The notes under the pieces: generated by a model
Seen by the model: the letters and a program-made list of their open reading frames with translations, nothing else
The model's database searches: none
Told to the model about the DNA's origin: nothing
Shown: in pieces, positions 33,287 through 35,291 of the stretch
Layout: every line of letters begins with the position of its first letter
Position numbering within the stretch: position 1 is the first letter of the stretch
DNA from: Sedimentisphaerales bacterium
GTDB lineage: Bacteria > Planctomycetota > Phycisphaerae > Sedimentisphaerales > Anaerobacaceae
NCBI GenBank assembly: GCA_016936075.1
Contig: JAFGPS010000172.1
Location: 1-35,291, forward strand
DNA: 35,291 nucleotides
Direction: 5' to 3'
Position numbers and translations under genes: made by a program

Positions 33287-34246
33287 ATGAAAGAAAAAAT
33301 TGACCACGAGCTATTTCAAAGGTATTCAGGCAATCCCATTCTTACCGTTGAGAGCTGGCCTTACAGAGCCAATTCTGTATTCAATGCTGCCGCAGTGGAA
33401 ATAAATGGAGCTGTTTTGCTTCTTGCAAGAGTTGAAGATTACAGGGGAATATCACATCTTACTGTTGCCAGAAGCAGTGACGGCATATCTAACTGGCAGA
33501 TTGATGAAAAGCCGACTTTAATTTCTCAGTCGGATAAACATCCTGAAGAAATATGGGGAATTGAGGATCCGCGTATTACCTGGATTGAATCAATGCAGAA
33601 ATGGGCTGTTTGCTATACAGCTTTTTCAGAAGGCGGCCCATTGGTATCTCTTGCCCTGACAACTGATTTCAAATCATTCGAGCGGCTTGGTCCGGCTATG
33701 CACCCTGATGATAAGGACGCGGCTCTTTTTCCAGTTCAATTTAACGGCCGATGGGCAATGTTGCACCGACCGGCGGGAAGGTCGCCGCTTCTTGGTGCAC
33801 ATATCTGGATTTCTTTTTCGCCGGACTTGAAGCATTGGGGAGATCACAAGGAAATAATACACGCAAGAAAAGGAGCATGGTGGGATGCGAATAAAATCGG
33901 TTTATGTGCTCCGCCAATGGAAACCGAAGAAGGCTGGCTTATTCTATATCACGGCGTACGCATGACTGCTTCTGGATGTATTTACCGATTGGGGCTTGCA
34001 ATGCTGGATATTGACGATCCGACTAAAATCATCAGGCGTACGGATGAATGGATTTTTGGGCCGCAGGCACATTATGAGCGAGAAGGGGACGTCGATGACG
34101 TTGTTTTTCCTTGCGGCTGGTTCAAAAAAGACGATAAAGTCTATATGTATTATGGTGCCGCAGATTCACATCTATGTCTGGCTATGGCAGATTATAATGA
34201 GCTGATCGATTTTATTATGAACTGTCCCTCTGAAAATGCCGGCTAA
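33287..34246 (+). CDS. GH130 family glycosidase/phosphorylase
   Basis: A 319-residue five-bladed beta-propeller enzyme of GH130, most of whose members phosphorolyse beta-1,4- or beta-1,2-mannosides. Visible family motifs: NPIL near the N-terminus (16-19), the probable catalytic Asp94 in WGIEDPRIT, DAALFP (144-149), HRP (160-162) and LYHGV (220-224). The His/Arg residues of HRP and YHG are where GH130 phosphorylases bind phosphate, which favours a phosphorylase over a hydrolase. No signal peptide, so it acts in the cytoplasm. AGGGGAG lies 5 nt before the ATG. The gene follows hemA by 60 nt; the functional link is unclear and they may only share a transcript. Confidence 0.88.
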   Translation: MKEKIDHELFQRYSGNPILTVESWPYRANSVFNAAAVEINGAVLLLARVEDYRGISHLTVARSSDGISNWQIDEKPTLISQSDKHPEEIWGIEDPRITWIESMQKWAVCYTAFSEGGPLVSLALTTDFKSFERLGPAMHPDDKDAALFPVQFNGRWAMLHRPAGRSPLLGAHIWISFSPDLKHWGDHKEIIHARKGAWWDANKIGLCAPPMETEEGWLILYHGVRMTASGCIYRLGLAMLDIDDPTKIIRRTDEWIFGPQAHYEREGDVDDVVFPCGWFKKDDKVYMYYGAADSHLCLAMADYNELIDFIMNCPSENAG

Positions 34247-34489
34247 ATCAGTCGCTTTGTTTAAAAAATACAAATACATATTGAGTTGCAGAGGCTTATT
34301 TGAATTTAGTGACAGGTAAAATCAAGCCTATATACGGCAAATTACACTTTAAGAACAAAATGAGTCAATAATAATATAAAAAATATTTCTTTTTTTTAAA
34401 TATTTATTTTGATTATTGTGACATCCACAAATAAAATGAATATGTCGTGTATTTGAAATAATGAAAAAGTCAAAGAAAGGATGCTAAAA

Positions 34490-34696
34490 ATGGCAAAAAA
34501 GAAGAAAGCCGCGAAGTCACGCAAGGGGACATGGACATCGAGTGATATTAAGCTCCTTAAGCAGAAGTTTCCGAATACTCCGACTGCCGAGGTAGCCGCA
34601 AAGCTTGGACGTCCCGTTGATGCTGTAAAGAAGAAAGCTTCACGGATGGGACTTCGTAAAACCAAGAAGTACATGAAATCTCTCGGCAGAGCATAA
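34490..34696 (+). CDS. small Lys-rich Myb/SANT-like DNA-binding protein
   Basis: A 68-residue very basic protein. After a Lys/Arg tail (MAKKKKAAKSRKG) residues ~14-55 form a SANT/Myb-like three-helix domain: the first Trp in GTWTSSDIKLLKQKFPN, then TAEVAAKLGRPVDAVKKKAS and a GLRKTKK end. The second half is a typical helix-turn-helix of the type that checks repeated DNA sites; such small proteins are probably nucleoid-associated or regulators. The ATG at 34490 has AGGA 8 nt upstream; an ATG at 34481 sits on that ribosome-binding site and was rejected. It lies alone, 243 bp after the GH130 gene. Confidence 0.8.
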   Translation: MAKKKKAAKSRKGTWTSSDIKLLKQKFPNTPTAEVAAKLGRPVDAVKKKASRMGLRKTKKYMKSLGRA

Positions 34697-35006
34697 ACTT
34701 CTATTGAGTTTTATGTAGTAGTAACTTCAGCAGGTTAATAATTTGTATGACTTGTGTGGGGGAGTTGTATAATTTAATATATCACGACATGGATTTCTTA
34801 TTTAAAGTTTGACATGTTGCGATATAATAGAGTTGTTATCTGATGCCCTTATAACGAGAACGCAGTTTGTCTCTCTCTTTAAAGCTTATTTTTGTCTTAG
34901 AAAAGGGGATGTCTCTGGTATATTATTTGATCCTCGCTAAGAAACTATGAAAGCCAGGCCTCCCATGGAGCCCGTGTTGCCTACTAAAAATAATAGTTGT
35001 TCCATG

Positions 35007-35045
35007 ACTTTTTTCCTTTTCACTTTTACCTTTTGCCTTTTTTCC
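35007..35045. repeat. degenerate heptanucleotide tandem repeat
   Basis: About five 7-bp units of the form N-C/A-C-TTTT (TCCTTTT, CACTTTT, ACCTTTT, GCCTTTT at 35014-35041 plus partial flanking units). On the opposite strand this reads AAAAGGN. It resembles the short tandem heptamer repeats scattered between genes in some bacteria. Confidence 0.65.
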
Positions 35046-35048
35046 TAT

Positions 35049-35091
35049 CCTCATTTTCAGCGTAGTTTTCGATCAAAAATGTAGCGCGCCA
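35049..35091. repeat. diverged direct repeat, copy 1
   Basis: Starts CCTCATTTT and ends CGCGCCA. It aligns with 35172-35217 over its whole length, with a 3-nt gap and roughly 80 % identity; the best shared stretch is ATCAAAAA. Confidence 0.6.
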
Positions 35092-35171
35092 CAGCGAAAT
35101 TTAGAAAAAAATAAAATAATTTTTATTGCAGGCCGCATAAGGATTTAGCGATTTCGAGCCTATGTCACTAC

Positions 35172-35217
35172 CCTCATTTTTGGCGCACTTTTCAATCAAA
35201 AACGTAACACCGCGCCA
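35172..35217. repeat. diverged direct repeat, copy 2
   Basis: Second copy of the element at 35049-35091, 123 bp further on in the same orientation. The divergence suggests an old duplication or two insertions of a dispersed element. Confidence 0.6.
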
Positions 35218-35291
35218 ATTACAGAGGGAGAGTGTTGTTTTCTCCCAACGTTGAAAAGTAAATATTTTTCATATATTTCATATTTAAGTAG

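Larger units (their letters stand above)
34697..35291. other. apparently non-coding 3' region, about 600 bp
   Basis: No credible coding frame. It contains TTGACA (34809-34814) and a perfect TATAAT (34823-34828) only 8 nt apart, so they cannot serve the same promoter. Next come a short GC-rich palindrome around 34955-34975, a pyrimidine heptanucleotide repeat and a diverged ~45-bp direct repeat (listed separately). A small RNA starting near 34835 is possible but not shown. Confidence 0.5.

Noticed and set aside
34830-35000. 6S RNA, tmRNA, SRP RNA or RNase P RNA
   Set aside because: None of the conserved cores was found and no closing stem could be formed by eye.
1-35291. tRNA genes, CRISPR arrays, transposases, toxin-antitoxin or phage genes
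   Set aside because: Intergenic regions were read on both strands and none of the hallmark sequences was found.

Overview
The window is about 35 kb of AT-rich DNA (roughly 38-40 % GC by eye) from a Gram-negative bacterium with an outer membrane: it carries a TorF-like porin, CsgG-like and other exported proteins, and several periplasmic-type redox proteins. The mix of GH57-rich alpha-glucan genes, DUF2934, DUF3160, a lone TrpB2, small Lys-rich Myb/SANT-like proteins and many Fe-S proteins fits an anaerobic Planctomycetota lineage (Phycisphaerae-like). That placement is an inference from gene content, because there is no rRNA or other decisive marker here.

Layout. (1) 1-3.6 kb, minus strand: a FIST-domain sensor and a PAS/histidine kinase form a two-gene signalling operon, preceded by a 58-residue extremely acidic microprotein and a small two-helix membrane protein. 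The kinase's last conserved segment is lost next to a GC-rich sequence at the window edge. (2) 3.7-7.4 kb, minus: a very large exported protein with two CsgG-like domains, a TPR and a probable beta-propeller; its reading frame is cut by one in-frame TGA, with the same frame open for 121 further codons. (3) 7.5-18.6 kb, minus: a seven-gene alpha-glucan operon (DUF2934 protein, glycogen-synthase-like glycosyltransferase, GT4 with an extra C-terminal domain, GH57 branching enzyme, GT35 phosphorylase, GH57, GH57-DUF3536). Its genes cover elongation, branching and phosphorolysis of a storage glucan.

(4) 19.1-24.4 kb, plus: a short M29-type aminopeptidase, an aldo/keto reductase with a C-terminal ferredoxin-like domain, an exported TPR/RGG protein ending in a flavinylation-type FMN-binding domain, and a NapH-NapG-like membrane polyferredoxin fusion. 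The last two look like an extracytoplasmic electron-transfer pair. (5) 24.5-31.3 kb, minus: an exported DUF3160-LRR protein, a B12-binding-type radical SAM enzyme, a TorF-like porin with its own promoter and a perfect 16-bp terminator, and TrpB2. (6) 31.8-34.7 kb, plus: hemA, a GH130 glycoside phosphorylase-like gene and a small SANT-like DNA-binding protein, followed by about 600 bp of apparently non-coding DNA with a heptanucleotide repeat and a diverged direct repeat.

No tRNA, rRNA, CRISPR array, transposase or phage gene was recognised. Starts were moved from the longest ORF where a Shine-Dalgarno (SD) sequence or family N-terminus argued for it. The most unusual items are the in-frame TGA in the CsgG-like protein, the NapH/NapG fusion with an internal twin-arginine motif beside the FMN-binding protein, the compact three-GH57 glucan operon, and a terminator hairpin upstream of trpB2 that no gene explains.
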